From positions 1-21,317 of IMG/VR virus record IMGVR_UViG_3300010392_001047: DNA of 21,317 nt; one strand, 5' to 3'. This stretch comes from a virus. A program made the translations under genes and the position numbers. Shown piece after piece: positions 1 to 11,600 of the stretch; position 1 is the stretch's first letter, and every line of letters begins with the position of its first letter. The notes under the pieces were generated by a model. That model was not told the DNA's origin. It worked only from the letters and a program-made list of their open reading frames with translations, and searched no databases.

Positions 1-454
1 ACTTTTAACGATGATGAAAACCGGATGGGATGATGTGACAGATTATTTAGAAAAAATCGATACAAGTACGGATGGAATATTTAAGTCTACTCTCCAAAGA
101 AATAATGAAGGATTTCAAAATGTTAACGAAGAAAGTAAGGAAACCGTACAGAGAAATAATGAAGGTAATGAAACTATGCAGAGAAATAATTTATCTGTAA
201 GTAATTTAAATACTTCAAGTCTTAACATTAGTGAACCAACAACAAGTACCATCGCATCTAATTCTAACCTTACTGTGAGTGGTCAAGTTAATTTAACAGT
301 TGATAATATGCCAACTAGTTCGGTTATGACTAAGGAGGAGTTCGCTAGATACTTAATAAATAATCCAGACGCGATGGCGACAATCAGTTCCCAACTACTT
401 AATACAAATGGAACGTATGGTGGGTCTGTGACTGGTGGAGGTATGAACTCATAA
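1..454 (+). CDS. C-terminal part of a low-complexity phage tail protein (5'-partial, possibly tape measure)
   Basis: The reading frame is open to the left edge of the window (codons start at base 2), so the ATG pair at 11-16 may be internal and the gene may begin upstream. The visible ~147 residues are rich in Asn, Ser, Thr and Gln. They contain a QRNNEG/QRNN motif three times, then a stretch of short beta-like segments (NLTVSGQVNLTVDN), and then a helix with the pattern TKEEFARYLINNPDAM. A short beta segment followed by a terminal helix resembles the C-terminal ends of phage tail tape-measure and tail-tip proteins, but this is recollection of a pattern and not an alignment. It lies 87 bases upstream of a giant virion protein gene and is transcribed in the same direction, which fits a late tail module. 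No catalytic motif, signal peptide or membrane segment is visible. The structural role is inferred from context. Confidence 0.5.
   Translation, partial: LLTMMKTGWDDVTDYLEKIDTSTDGIFKSTLQRNNEGFQNVNEESKETVQRNNEGNETMQRNNLSVSNLNTSSLNISEPTTSTIASNSNLTVSGQVNLTVDNMPTSSVMTKEEFARYLINNPDAMATISSQLLNTNGTYGGSVTGGGMNS
95..190 (+). repeat. Three in-frame copies of a QRNN(EG)-coding repeat
   Basis: The nucleotide motif CARAGAAATAAT recurs at 95-106, 149-160 and 179-190. The first two copies continue identically into GAAGG. The spacings, 54 and 30 bases, are multiples of three, so every copy encodes QRNN in the same frame. This looks like internal duplication within the low-complexity part of the tail protein. 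Confidence 0.7.
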
Positions 455-474
455 TATTAATAGGGGTATCTTTG

Positions 475-482
475 TATAAATC
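475..482 (+). promoter_or_regulatory. Possible late-type promoter motif (TATAAATC)
   Basis: TATAAATC matches the T4 late consensus TATAAATA at seven of eight positions. It lies in the 87-base gap before the giant structural gene at 542. TATCTTTG at 467-474, just upstream, matches the Bacteroidota -7 element TAnnTTTG, but I see no convincing TTG-type -33 element at the right distance. In DNA this AT-rich the evidence is weak. Confidence 0.25.
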
Positions 483-541
483 TATTCTTTTAGTTTACAC
501 AAAATTATGTTACCGTCTATTTATCTAAAAAGAATATATAG

Positions 542-3500
542 ATGTCATTAAGTCCATTATCATTTGATTCTACTGAAAATTTTAGAAAAAAATTATTAGT
601 AAAAAATCTACAACCATACAATAGCGATGGTTTTAGTCCTGCTTCTCAGCCTGGACAGAGTGAAGTGATAATAAACGATATTGGTGTTATTGATTCAGAT
701 GAAGTTGAAGTTATTGGTTCTAATGAAGGAAATTATGCTTACGTTAAAAATCAATATGGTCCCGAAGGAGGATTTGGGGAACCAAAATCTATTGACGATG
801 TTACATTTATAAATTCAGTTACGAGTTTTAGTAATACCTTAAATTTAGATATGGGTCAGGGTATACCCGCATTAGTCGGTAAAAGTCCTTACAATACCTT
901 TATTGCCTCATCATATAACCCGTTCACACTACTAACAAGTCAGAACCCCCAAGGTAGTAACGGGTCACTATCTCAGGATTCCGATTTAGCAAGAATAGCT
1001 GCGGAATCACTTAAGACTGAATTTCAGTATAGAGTTGCCGAAGAAACATATCAACAAACAATAGGTAGGGTAAATGCAATAGACGCGTTATCTGACCCAT
1101 TTGATTTATTAGGTATAGTTACAGGTAATAAATCTGTAATTGAAAGGGATTGGAAAATTTCAGTACCTAAAAGTTTAATTGGTAAAGGTTTAGATTTTAT
1201 TAGTCGAGTGAGTGGAATTTACTCGCCATATTCATGGATACCTGGTGACTATTTTAGTTCCGAACCAAAACAAATGTATTTAAATCAAATCGCCAATAAA
1301 ATAACTGGATTATTTGATAAGAGAGGGGTTTTAAAATTACCTACCGAAAAAACGGGAATGCAAATTTTCTTGGATAATACAGGTGGAGGACAGAGGTCAA
1401 GACTTTTTCATGGTCTTAGACTTAACCGTTATATACCCGATTATAACCGAAATTTTTTAACTGATTTATTTACTAAAGTACCAAAACAAAATTATTATGT
1501 AGGTAGTTCACAACAAGAAATGAGAGATATTGTGGCTCCCGCAGAATCTCTACCATTAGACCAAGATGGTAATAAAACTCAGGTACCTGTTTATGGGTAT
1601 GATGAGATTGCTAAAATATATGAAAACGAAAAGAGGGATAATATATATCAATTTGGATTAAACCAAACCTCAACATATGACGGTTCAGGGTTACAGGGAG
1701 GGTTTACATGGGTATCACCTAAATATAAAGATAGAGCCGGACAAAAAGTTGGTAAAGGGGCTGAGTTTTTTGGTACTATCGACACAGATTGGAACGAACA
1801 AGGTGTTCAAAATACATTCACCGCAACTCAATCAGTAGATGGTGCAGGAAATTATGATTTTACATCAGGGTCGATATTAGATAATACGCAAAAATTAATC
1901 AACGCAGCCGATGAGGTTGTGGGGGTTAGAAAATTACAACACGTTGGAAACGCGATTGACCAAGTATCAAAAGTATTTCATGATGGAACAAGAGAACTAA
2001 CAAAAGGTTCGAGAGTAATCGCTTATAAAGATGTTGGTGGAGATATTGTAGGCCAAGAATATTGTCGCGTATTTACTAAAGATACCCCATATTACTCAAT
2101 GGCTGACCTACAAAAAAGTGAGGGTATAACAACAGCTAATAGACGTTTTACTTACTCAGTGTTAGATAGTACATATAATTTAAACATTGCGCCAATGAGG
2201 GGTAATGAAAGTACAAACATAACAGGGAACGATTTTAGTCCTAAAGGAGAAGGGGTTAAAAAATACATGTTCTCTTTAGAAAACTTGGCTTGGAGAACAT
2301 CAACAAAAAAAGGTTTCACATATCAAGACCTACCTCATTGTGAGAGAGGTCCTAATGGTGGTAGAATTATGTGGTTCCCTCCATATGATATGAAAGTTAG
2401 TGAAACAAATTCAGCTAATTGGAATACAAACGAATTTTTAGGACGACCAGAACCAATATATACTTACAATAATACCACGAGAAATGGTAATTTAAGTTGG
2501 AAAATAGTGGTTGACCACCCATCGATTTTAAATACTATCGTGGATAAAGAATTAGCGAATCAGAGTAACAATAATAAAGTTACAAGTATTGTAGATTCAT
2601 TTTTTGCGGGTTGTAGAAAGTATGATATATATGAATTGGCCTTAAAGTATCCACAATTTACCTACAGTGATATCTATGAAATTATAGTAAATTCTCCTTT
2701 ACCTGAAGAAGTAAAAGAAAATTTTGACATTATAAATACTAACGTACCTGGTGATAATGACCCAGCAACAGAGGAGTATGTTGATAAAATAAAAGAAGAC
2801 ACATACGATTTCTCATATTATTTTGATAATGATGTTCCTGGTAAACAAGATGCTACCGTAACGACTGCCGATGAATCTTACCAAACAACATTAACTAATT
2901 ATATTGCCAAACAGACTGAGTACAATAATGAGGCCACGGCTGAAAATAAAGTAGGGGTTAACGAGTTTTATGAAAAAAACATATTACCAGGACCTAACGG
3001 TGATAAAGGACCATTACAGAGTACTTTAAGATTTTTGAAAGGAGTGGGGGAAGCTTTGAATGCAGGTTCTACAGTTGAAGTTTTATTACAAGGTTCGGCA
3101 TCGTCACCTAATAATGTTAACTATAATAAAGCATTATCGAAAAGAAGAATCGATAGTGTTATACAATATTTATTACCATTAACACCTTTGGGTACAACAA
3201 AAACGTTACAACAATGGAAAGATGATACACCGAGTAAATTTATAATTAAAGAGGTTGCGTCGGGAGAACAGGTAACTATTAATGGTGTCGATTGTACACA
3301 AGAACTACCTTCATCCGATAAAGTATATTCACCACAGGCGATGGGTTGTAGAAGAGTATTTTTTAACAGTGTTGTTGAAACACCATACCAAGAAGAAATA
3401 GAGGTAACTGATGAAGAAAGTACGCCACCTGTAGTTGATACTAAAACACAAACTGCAACACCTGAGAAACCGGTTATGAAACAACCAACAAAAACTGAAA

Positions 3501-5326
3501 AACAAAGACAGGAAGTTGCGAAAATAATAGTCAGAAAGTTGTTAACTGAATGTGATTACTTTGATTTAGTTAAAGAAAGTTCGCCGATGGTTTACAACGG
3601 AATAAAAGAAAAGATAAAGTATTTTCAACCGGCATTTCATTCTACCACACCCGAAGGTTTAAACTCAAGACTTACATTTCTACAACAATGTATTAGACCT
3701 GGTGATACGATTCCTGTTATTGGAGAGGATGGTAGACCAACAGAGTTCAACGCTAAAAATACTTCATTTGGGGCTCCCCCAATATGTATATTAAGAATTG
3801 GGGATTTCTACCACACTAAAATTGCAATTAATCAGATATCAATTAGTTATGAACCATTAGTTCTTGATTTAAATCCTGAAGGAATTGGAGTTCAACCAAT
3901 GTTAGCGGATATTAATATGTCCTTTTTCTTTATAGGTGGTCAAGGATTAAAAGAACCTGTTAATCGATTACAAAATGCCCTTTCATTTAATTATTACGCA
4001 AATACTGAAGTTTACGATGATAGGTCTGTTGTTACGGAAGAACGGGACGAGTTAAATCAAGAGATATGGGAATCCATAGAAAGTAATATAACGTTTGGCT
4101 CGGATAATAGACCAACCAATGAGGACATACCAACTAAAGGAGTTACTATCGGTACAATTAAAAGTGATATTATAACAACTTATCCGTCAACCACAGAAAG
4201 TACGACTAGTGGTCAAACTTCATTTAAAACTATAATGGCGACGGCAGTCAGTGATGTTCAAAATTATGCGACTTCTCTTACTGAATCTCTTAATCAAGTT
4301 GCGACCACTTATTCTATAGATGGTTTAGCGTACTTTACAGACGAAAGAAATTATACTTCAGGTGATACAATAGGGTATTTTACGGATGGGTTTACTGGTA
4401 ATACCAAAGGTACTAATTTATTTGGTAAACCAAAGGAAGATGAGTTACAAGATAAAATAAATAATTTATTTGATGAAATAATTGATGACGTAAATAATGA
4501 TAATTCACCACTACTTAAAAAGATAGAAAATAAGAATTTTACAAATGCCGACATAGATTTATATAAATTTAATATAATTAATTTAATTAACGAAATTAAA
4601 CCAAATTACATATCGGACTATATGAGTGTTATGCCGAAAGTGGTGAATAACCAATTAAGTTTAATTTCTACGATTGATAAGATTAGTTTTGTTATGACTA
4701 ATACTGATGGTTTTGCGGACAAAGCGAGAAACGTACAACAGGAATTAAATGCTGCGGATAATGTTGATAAAACTTCTAAAAACGCAAATAACACTTACGA
4801 GGAGATGGAAAATGATATGGTGACTTTGAGTACTGACCTACAAGAATTTTATGACCAAATATTTGTAGATGACAAAAGATTAGTCGAAAAATCATTTAAG
4901 TCTGACTATTCGTTTTCAATTGAATATCAAGATGAAGGACTATATTACTCTCGTTTTATGAACGCAATGTATCAAAAAATATTAAATGATAAAGAAAATG
5001 TTATACAAAAATTATTAAATGATAGGTTAAGTGGTATTAATAAATGGAATAGATACGTAAATAATATCGTAGATGACTTACAAAAAGACTATGAGAAAGT
5101 TCAAAGAAAAACTGAAAGAGAGTTAGATAGATTTAGTAAACGTAATACAGTTAGAAAGTTTAACGACTATTCACCATTTACTAAAGAAAAAGAAAGAATA
5201 TTTTATTATATGAACGTACCTAAAGCGAACGTAAATTCAGTTAAAGACGGATATTTTAATGAGTTGTATTCTGGATTAAACAAGGGAGGTAAAATCTCTT
5301 ATAACGGAAAAGTAACATTTAATTAA
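542..5326 (+). CDS. Giant baseplate/tail structural protein with embedded OmpA-like domain (1594 aa)
   Basis: This is a very large virion protein lying directly before the gp53-like gene (stop at 5324-5326, next ATG at 5329). Three regions stand out. Residues about 600-665 hold a conserved-looking block (GPNGGRIMWFPPYDMK, then FLGRPEPIYTY, then RNGNLSWKIVVDHPS) that resembles tail-tube-initiator or baseplate proteins of large phages. Residues about 755-945 look like an OmpA-C domain: an opening YDFSYYFDND strand, the core GSAS...N...LSKRR at 851-869, and a closing CRRVFF at 936-941. Residues about 1078-1165 (RIGDFYHTKI, SYEPL, DLNPEGIGVQPM, FFFIGG, LQNALSFNYYANT) form a second baseplate-like block. 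The C-terminal ~250 residues are highly charged and probably helical or coiled coil. No signal peptide is seen. Structural assignment is likely. The gp48/gp54-like comparison is tentative, because those T4 proteins are four to five times shorter. Confidence 0.7.
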   Translation: MSLSPLSFDSTENFRKKLLVKNLQPYNSDGFSPASQPGQSEVIINDIGVIDSDEVEVIGSNEGNYAYVKNQYGPEGGFGEPKSIDDVTFINSVTSFSNTLNLDMGQGIPALVGKSPYNTFIASSYNPFTLLTSQNPQGSNGSLSQDSDLARIAAESLKTEFQYRVAEETYQQTIGRVNAIDALSDPFDLLGIVTGNKSVIERDWKISVPKSLIGKGLDFISRVSGIYSPYSWIPGDYFSSEPKQMYLNQIANKITGLFDKRGVLKLPTEKTGMQIFLDNTGGGQRSRLFHGLRLNRYIPDYNRNFLTDLFTKVPKQNYYVGSSQQEMRDIVAPAESLPLDQDGNKTQVPVYGYDEIAKIYENEKRDNIYQFGLNQTSTYDGSGLQGGFTWVSPKYKDRAGQKVGKGAEFFGTIDTDWNEQGVQNTFTATQSVDGAGNYDFTSGSILDNTQKLINAADEVVGVRKLQHVGNAIDQVSKVFHDGTRELTKGSRVIAYKDVGGDIVGQEYCRVFTKDTPYYSMADLQKSEGITTANRRFTYSVLDSTYNLNIAPMRGNESTNITGNDFSPKGEGVKKYMFSLENLAWRTSTKKGFTYQDLPHCERGPNGGRIMWFPPYDMKVSETNSANWNTNEFLGRPEPIYTYNNTTRNGNLSWKIVVDHPSILNTIVDKELANQSNNNKVTSIVDSFFAGCRKYDIYELALKYPQFTYSDIYEIIVNSPLPEEVKENFDIINTNVPGDNDPATEEYVDKIKEDTYDFSYYFDNDVPGKQDATVTTADESYQTTLTNYIAKQTEYNNEATAENKVGVNEFYEKNILPGPNGDKGPLQSTLRFLKGVGEALNAGSTVEVLLQGSASSPNNVNYNKALSKRRIDSVIQYLLPLTPLGTTKTLQQWKDDTPSKFIIKEVASGEQVTINGVDCTQELPSSDKVYSPQAMGCRRVFFNSVVETPYQEEIEVTDEESTPPVVDTKTQTATPEKPVMKQPTKTEKQRQEVAKIIVRKLLTECDYFDLVKESSPMVYNGIKEKIKYFQPAFHSTTPEGLNSRLTFLQQCIRPGDTIPVIGEDGRPTEFNAKNTSFGAPPICILRIGDFYHTKIAINQISISYEPLVLDLNPEGIGVQPMLADINMSFFFIGGQGLKEPVNRLQNALSFNYYANTEVYDDRSVVTEERDELNQEIWESIESNITFGSDNRPTNEDIPTKGVTIGTIKSDIITTYPSTTESTTSGQTSFKTIMATAVSDVQNYATSLTESLNQVATTYSIDGLAYFTDERNYTSGDTIGYFTDGFTGNTKGTNLFGKPKEDELQDKINNLFDEIIDDVNNDNSPLLKKIENKNFTNADIDLYKFNIINLINEIKPNYISDYMSVMPKVVNNQLSLISTIDKISFVMTNTDGFADKARNVQQELNAADNVDKTSKNANNTYEEMENDMVTLSTDLQEFYDQIFVDDKRLVEKSFKSDYSFSIEYQDEGLYYSRFMNAMYQKILNDKENVIQKLLNDRLSGINKWNRYVNNIVDDLQKDYEKVQRKTERELDRFSKRNTVRKFNDYSPFTKEKERIFYYMNVPKANVNSVKDGYFNELYSGLNKGGKISYNGKVTFN

Positions 5327-5328
5327 TT

Positions 5329-5646
5329 ATGAGATATTGGAATAGATATACTGACTTTTTAGTTAACGGACAACAAACGGTGGTACCATTTGTTAGAATA
5401 CCTTCAAAACCTTCAGATAAGAGATTTATTTTTAGGACTGGTCGTAGTAGGTTAGATAAACTAAGTTATGAATTTTACGAATCTCCATATTTTGGTTGGT
5501 TAATTTTAGCCGCGAACCCACAATACGGGGGGTTAGAATCAAATATTCCAGATAACGCACTTTTGTTCATACCTTTCCCGTTAACTAATTCTTTACAAGA
5601 TTATAAGGCGGCAGTTGAAAATCACTTCTTCTACTATGGCAGATAA
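5329..5646 (+). CDS. 53: Baseplate wedge protein, gp53-like (LysM-like fold)
   Basis: This 105-residue protein has the pattern of the small LysM-like wedge proteins of T4-type baseplates. A positively charged N-terminal region leads to RLDKLSYEFYESPYFGWLIL (residues 41-60), an Asn-Pro turn (N63 P64), and a closing IPDNALLFIPFP near residues 73-84. LysM-like and gp53 proteins share this order: start of the fold, Y-G/S-P-Y-W/F-W helix, N-P turn, then an 'I..G/N..L.IP' strand. The N-terminal MRYWNRYTDFLVNG fits a virion wedge subunit. It begins two bases after the stop of the giant protein gene and overlaps the next gene by 11 bases, so it is probably translated as part of one operon. In T4, gene 53 neighbours gene 5, the hub lysozyme, and here the next gene also looks hub-like. 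That agreement supports the call. Confidence 0.72.
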   Translation: MRYWNRYTDFLVNGQQTVVPFVRIPSKPSDKRFIFRTGRSRLDKLSYEFYESPYFGWLILAANPQYGGLESNIPDNALLFIPFPLTNSLQDYKAAVENHFFYYGR

Positions 5647-8600
5647 AAAATTCTTTGGTAACGATAAAGTTTACGTTGAAACTGATTATGATAATGTTGT
5701 TGTGGTTGACCCTAACAAAGTGGTTAACTCTGATGGTACAGTTGAAGAACGTAATATTAATCAAGAAAATTTAATAACCTACGCTAATTTAGAGGCTAGA
5801 GTAATCCCAAGAACAAAATTGGCTATTGGTTCTAACTATGAGGATAGTGTTAAAAATGTTGGTGTCGCACAATTAAAGGTTAACTTTATGGAAGGTAATC
5901 CCCAAAACCAAAAAGAACCCAACGTTAATTTAGGAGGTAATCTTGCTGATGACCCAAAATATTTTGATTCGACATGGACCGACCAATTTTTACCTGGACA
6001 AAATAATAAAATGGAAAATGACATTTTTAGTTCGGGAAGAGGTGTTGATACTCAATTATTAGGTATTACTCGTATTAATATAAAAATGAATCCAGCATTC
6101 GTACCTACAGTTACTATTGAAATGACCGATGTACAGGGAAGGGTTTTATTTGAAAGAGGGGATAAGTCTCCGTGTTCAATATTTATGAACCTACCTTACC
6201 CAATTTTTATATTAACCGTAAAGGGTCATTATGGTAAGGCTATTAAGTTGGAGTTAATGTTAAAAGATTTTAACGCTCGATTTGACCCATCAGACGGTAG
6301 TTATCAAATCACTACCTCATATGTTGCTCGTTCACACGCATTTTTACAAGATACATTATTAGATTACCTATATACTACACCACATATGTATCCAAAAAGT
6401 TATGAGCTTGAGAATGTTAAGGGAATACCTGCCGGTGGTACTGTTGCAATTGACAAAATAGATACTACCAAAGGAATGGAAAAAATTAAAGAGGTGTACT
6501 CTTTATATAAATCTAAAGGATTGGTTGAAGAAGATTTTCCAGAAATAACTCTAAATCAAATGAGAATGAGATTGGAGTATTTTAATAGGTATGTAATGGA
6601 GGCTTACACAAAAGAAGATATGACGGTATTAACTGAGGTTGTTAATTATGAGACCGCGATTAATGAATATAGAAGAAGTATTTTTCCAGACATTAAAGAT
6701 AATTGGTTTAATCAGTTTGTTGACGCGACTTCAATATACGTTCTAAATGATGTAAATGCGTCGACCCTATACGGGTTAAAGACAGAACTTGATGAACAAG
6801 GGCGTAGAAGAGCTATATCAAAATTAACGGTAGCCATAGATGAAGGAAATAAAAAATTAAATTCTAACTCCACATTTGGTGTTAATGGTAAGTATGAGAT
6901 TGAAGAAAAAGAAATTAAGTCTGGAATACCTAATAATATTCATGCGAGTGATTTAACAGAAGAAATCAAGGACCCAAGTAGGATAGATTATAAGGCAACA
7001 TATATTAAACGTAATGGTAGTGAACCGACAGAAGAAGAATTAAAAGAGTTTGAAGGGAAGATAAAGGCTGCGTTTGAAGTATCTGCGAAAAGTTATAAAG
7101 TAGGTCCTGACGGAGAATTACAAGAAACTGATAACCCTTCAGTACTCATTAAATTTGGTAATGTAATAAAAGATAAAAACTTTCAAAATGGTAGTTTTTT
7201 AGCAAAATTAGCTAAAATTGAGACCACATTTAAAACTAAAAGGGAAAATATAGAAATACAATTATCTGAGGCGTTAGCTAAAAAAGTGATAAGTTCGGAT
7301 GTTGGGTTAGGTTTTAACCCCACCATAAATAATGTTTTGGCGGTAATATGTGCAAATTCTGAGGCGTTCTACAGGTTAATGGATGAAACACATACCCGTG
7401 CGTGGGATGTGAGAACTAATCCAGCTAGATTATCGGCAATTATGCCTGCAGATAAATCATTTGGAGTTGATGCCAAAGTTTCTTTACAGACAGTGAAAGT
7501 AGATGGTAAAGCGGATTCGTTAACTAATACTCAAATAGTGTACCCATGGCCACAGTACTTTATTAAAAAAATTGACGAAAACAAAGATGCTTACTACGAT
7601 TTAACATACCCTGGAAATCCTGAGGTTATTAATTCAATACAAGGGTGGGACTATACTTTATGGCCTGAAATACAATTTACGGAAGAATATATAACCGCGT
7701 CTTTAGAAAAAGATAAACCTAACATCAACATTAATTACGGTAATGAAACTCAAGTTTCAAAATATATTGGAATAAATTCGGTAGAGTTTCCATTTAATAA
7801 TACACCTTATACTAATGAAGAGTTTGTTTCATTTTTTTACGAAATTTATGAAAGAACTTATTTAGGTGCGAATTATAGTAAAGTGGTCAGAAATAATAAT
7901 TTTAGAGAAAATATATATCCTGTGTTAGCGGATTTTGAATCATCTAACATAAAAGAGGGTTTGGACAATGTTCCTGAATTAATGAAGATATTAAAGGAGT
8001 TTCAGTTTAATGCTTCAACATTTAATCAATATTTATTATCAATTTCTAATAATGGACAGGGTAGTTTTTTCGCTAGAAAAGTAAGAGATATATTTACACA
8101 AAACTATATAAAAGGATACGTGGATATTGATTTTGGAATTTATAGTCAAGAAAGTATGAATACAAATTCAGTTGAAGTTATTTCCTCAGTAGATTCAGTA
8201 AAAGATTTAGAAACTTATATTACGGGAACTTCGTCAAACGCTACAACATTAATGGATGTTTATCCATTTAATAATCTTACTTGGTTAAAAGAAAATATTT
8301 CTAAAGGTAAAGACATATCCGAGATTGATAGGGCGAATAGTACGACTAGTGTTATGAACTTTAATGTACTTAAAAAAACTATATCAACGTTTGATGACCA
8401 ATCATCTGATGATATTAGATATAAAAATAATTTCATTACTTATTTTCAATACGAAAAAAATTATCCGTCAAATCCTAATCAGAACACTAGCAATAATAGT
8501 GATAGTACACAATATCAAACAAATGCTCAATCTAAGGACTATTATTTGAATCGTGAAAATAAAGATTTTTATTTGACCGAAAGCCCAATAGATTATGGTA

Positions 8601-11600
8601 CTGATTATAATACCGCAACAAATAATTTAACATCAATACAAACGACTTCGTTATTAAATACACCTTACTTTACCAATGCGTTATTAAAAGGGGTATCGGG
8701 AGAAACCAACGGAGTAATAAATCCGTATGTAGGTTTAGGGTATATTTATCTAAATTCATTACCATTACCTACACTCAGTGAAAAATATTTAACAAGAAAC
8801 ACTAGTGACGCTGGAGTTAATACTACTAAATGGGGTGATAATATTTATGCGGGTCTAAGTAAATTTGCTGCGATACATAAGATACCATATCTTTGGTTAT
8901 TAAAATATGGTTCAATATGGCATAGATATAAAGAAGATAAAGTAGGTAATGGAGATATTCTTGACGGAATATGGAAAGATTTCAACTATGTTAATGCTTA
9001 TGACCCAATTACTAATGATATAAATAAAGTTTATGACGTACAAAACTATACTGGTGGGAGTACTACCTATGTTCCTCAAAAAACTGAAATTGTTCCATTT
9101 ACTATACCTAACATATTAAATCCATCACTTCCGGGGATTCCGGTTAACTTTAACTATCAATTCACTAAAAACGGATTTTATCCTAAAGTGGTAAATGATA
9201 CTTACAAATTCTTTACAGGTAAGTCACCTTTAACGGGGTATACCAATACTGAAATGAATGACTTATTTAATAATGGTAAATTTAAATTAGGTAAATCACA
9301 AAGTAATTTTTTACCAGCGGGGTATGACCAGAATAACGTACTTAATACTTTAAGTTATGACAGTTATTTTCAATATTTTGATATTGAAGGTAATACTAGT
9401 TTTGATTTTAATTTCACAACTTCAGGTGTTAATACTACTTCACCAAAGATGTTAATAATACCATCTTCAGGTTATTTAAAGTTTACACAAGCCCAAAGAG
9501 AGTGTCTAAACTCACAAAACCACTTAACTCAAAATATAGATATCAACAATAAATCTATTCAAAATGGTAATGTTAGGTCATTGTGGGCATCATCTCATTA
9601 TGGGTATTATAATAATGAATGGGTAAGAAAACCTAATACAAGTCAATATATTAAAGTTATTGATACGGGAGATACCCAACAAGATGCGTTTAATATTATT
9701 AATAAAAATAATGATAATCCGTATAAATCTATTGAGGAAATTTTTGCTATCTTCTCTAAAGAGATGTTAGATGAATTTGAGAAACACTTTTTAAACTTTT
9801 GTAAAAAAGATAAGGACTATGAGGATATAGTCTTTAATCCGTCAACACGCAATGATGACAATTATCAAGGCTCGTTTAATATTGAGTACGATTATAATAT
9901 TGAAAAAGTAATGAGCAGTTTACTTATTATTGATAAACCCGAAATGACAGATAATTCAATAAATGATGTTAAAAGTATTTCTGATAGTCAAATGGAGCAA
10001 TTTGTTAATTTAAATAAAGGTGAAATTTTAGAAAAAGATATAATATTAAAAATAGGTAACCCCGGAAGATTTAACAGAAGGGTGTTTGATTCATTTTCAA
10101 AAATTGAGGACATTGTTCCGATAGACCCGATTGATTTTGGCTACTATAGAGAAGGTTCAGTTCCTACGGCAACAAATGCCACGACATTAGCTGGTAGTCA
10201 AGGGGCGTCACCTGAAGTTTGGGATGAGTTATACTTACGTGTTGGTTACTATGATGATTTTGATTTAATGTATAGTGATAATGGTTCATTCATAACCGAT
10301 TTTTTTCCAATCATGGATATTGAGTTTACTAAAGAAAATGTTATAGATTTGTCTCAAATTATTAAAGTTTTCATGACAGAAAAAATGAAAAATAATAATT
10401 TAACAAAAAGTGACTTCCAACAAACTTTTGATTCATTCATGTCTGGTCAAGCGTCTTTTCAAAATGATATGTTAAATCAAATTTTTAAAACTTTAAATAA
10501 AGATTTACCATCGGTTAAATCTAACAATGCTCAAGTAAGGATTTCCAAGTTAGACGATAAAGATGGTGGAATTAAAACTGACTTATGGGAGACATTTAAA
10601 AACTTTAATGACCGTTGGATATCAGGACAAGACGTTAAAAACAAAACATTATTTGAACAATTTTTATTTTTAGATAAAGCGAATAGACCTATTGGAGATA
10701 AAGTTATTATTGACATTAATAAACTAAGGGGGTTTTTAAAAAGTAATTTACCACAAACAAGTGTTTTATCTCTTATAGGTAACATATTAGAAAAAAATAA
10801 TTTTATCTTTATGCCGACACCATCTTATTCTAATTTCTATGGTAGAAATGAAAGAGTTAAAGAAGGGATGCCTGACCCGGCATTCAGTGATATTGCTAAT
10901 AATACGTTTGGTACATTTTTAGAAGTTGATACCCATAGTTCTGAACCTAAATTATTAGCTATATATGTTGGTAAACCATCAGAAAAGTTACACACTTCAC
11001 CTGAAAACGATAATTATTTATATGGTGACGATTCTTTTGATATCGCTCAACCTTCACTATCTGCGGTTAGGGCGTCAGAAGACGGGGTAACTAACTTCTC
11101 TAATAGAAATAAAGTAGTTGCGTTTAATGTAGATTTTGGTAGGCAAAACCAAAGTATGTTTAAATCAATTAATATTGATATGGCCCAAAGAAAAAACATT
11201 GCACCAACATTTAAGATACTTGCGGATATGGGAGCACAAGCCGATGGTCAAAAAGTGGCTCAACAGTCGGTAAGTTTATATAATTTTTATAAAGCAGCTA
11301 GCTATAATTGTAGTGTAACTGCAATGGGTAATGTAATGATTCAACCTACAATGTATTTTAATTTAAGGTATGTTCCTATGTTTTATGGACCATATTTAAT
11401 TACGAGTGTTACTCATGATATTACAACTAGAGATTTTCAAACAACATTTGAAGGTGTACGAATGTCAAAATATTCATTAAAAATGCCAGACGGTCTAATA
11501 TCGAGCGTAAATAGAGAAATCGTACAAAATTACTTATCGGAAGTTAGGAGAATACCGAACCTCGCAGGTTCTACTGCAGATACCGTTACTAGGTCCGCAA

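Noticed and set aside
467-474. TATCTTTG as a Bacteroidota -7 promoter element
   Set aside because: No convincing TTG-type -33 element at the usual distance upstream, so not called as a separate promoter.
2731-2738. TATAAATA octamer inside the 1594-residue gene
   Set aside because: Internal to a long coding region with no gene start nearby; a few such octamers are expected by chance at this base composition. The same applies to 9019-9026.
5615-5635. TTG 5615 as start of the giant hub-like gene
   Set aside because: ATG 5636 is in frame, gives a smaller overlap with the preceding gene, and begins with a typical MADKKF N-terminus.
8364-8549. Short + strand open frame in another frame of the hub-like gene
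   Set aside because: Low-complexity Ile/Lys-rich product typical of out-of-frame AT-rich DNA.
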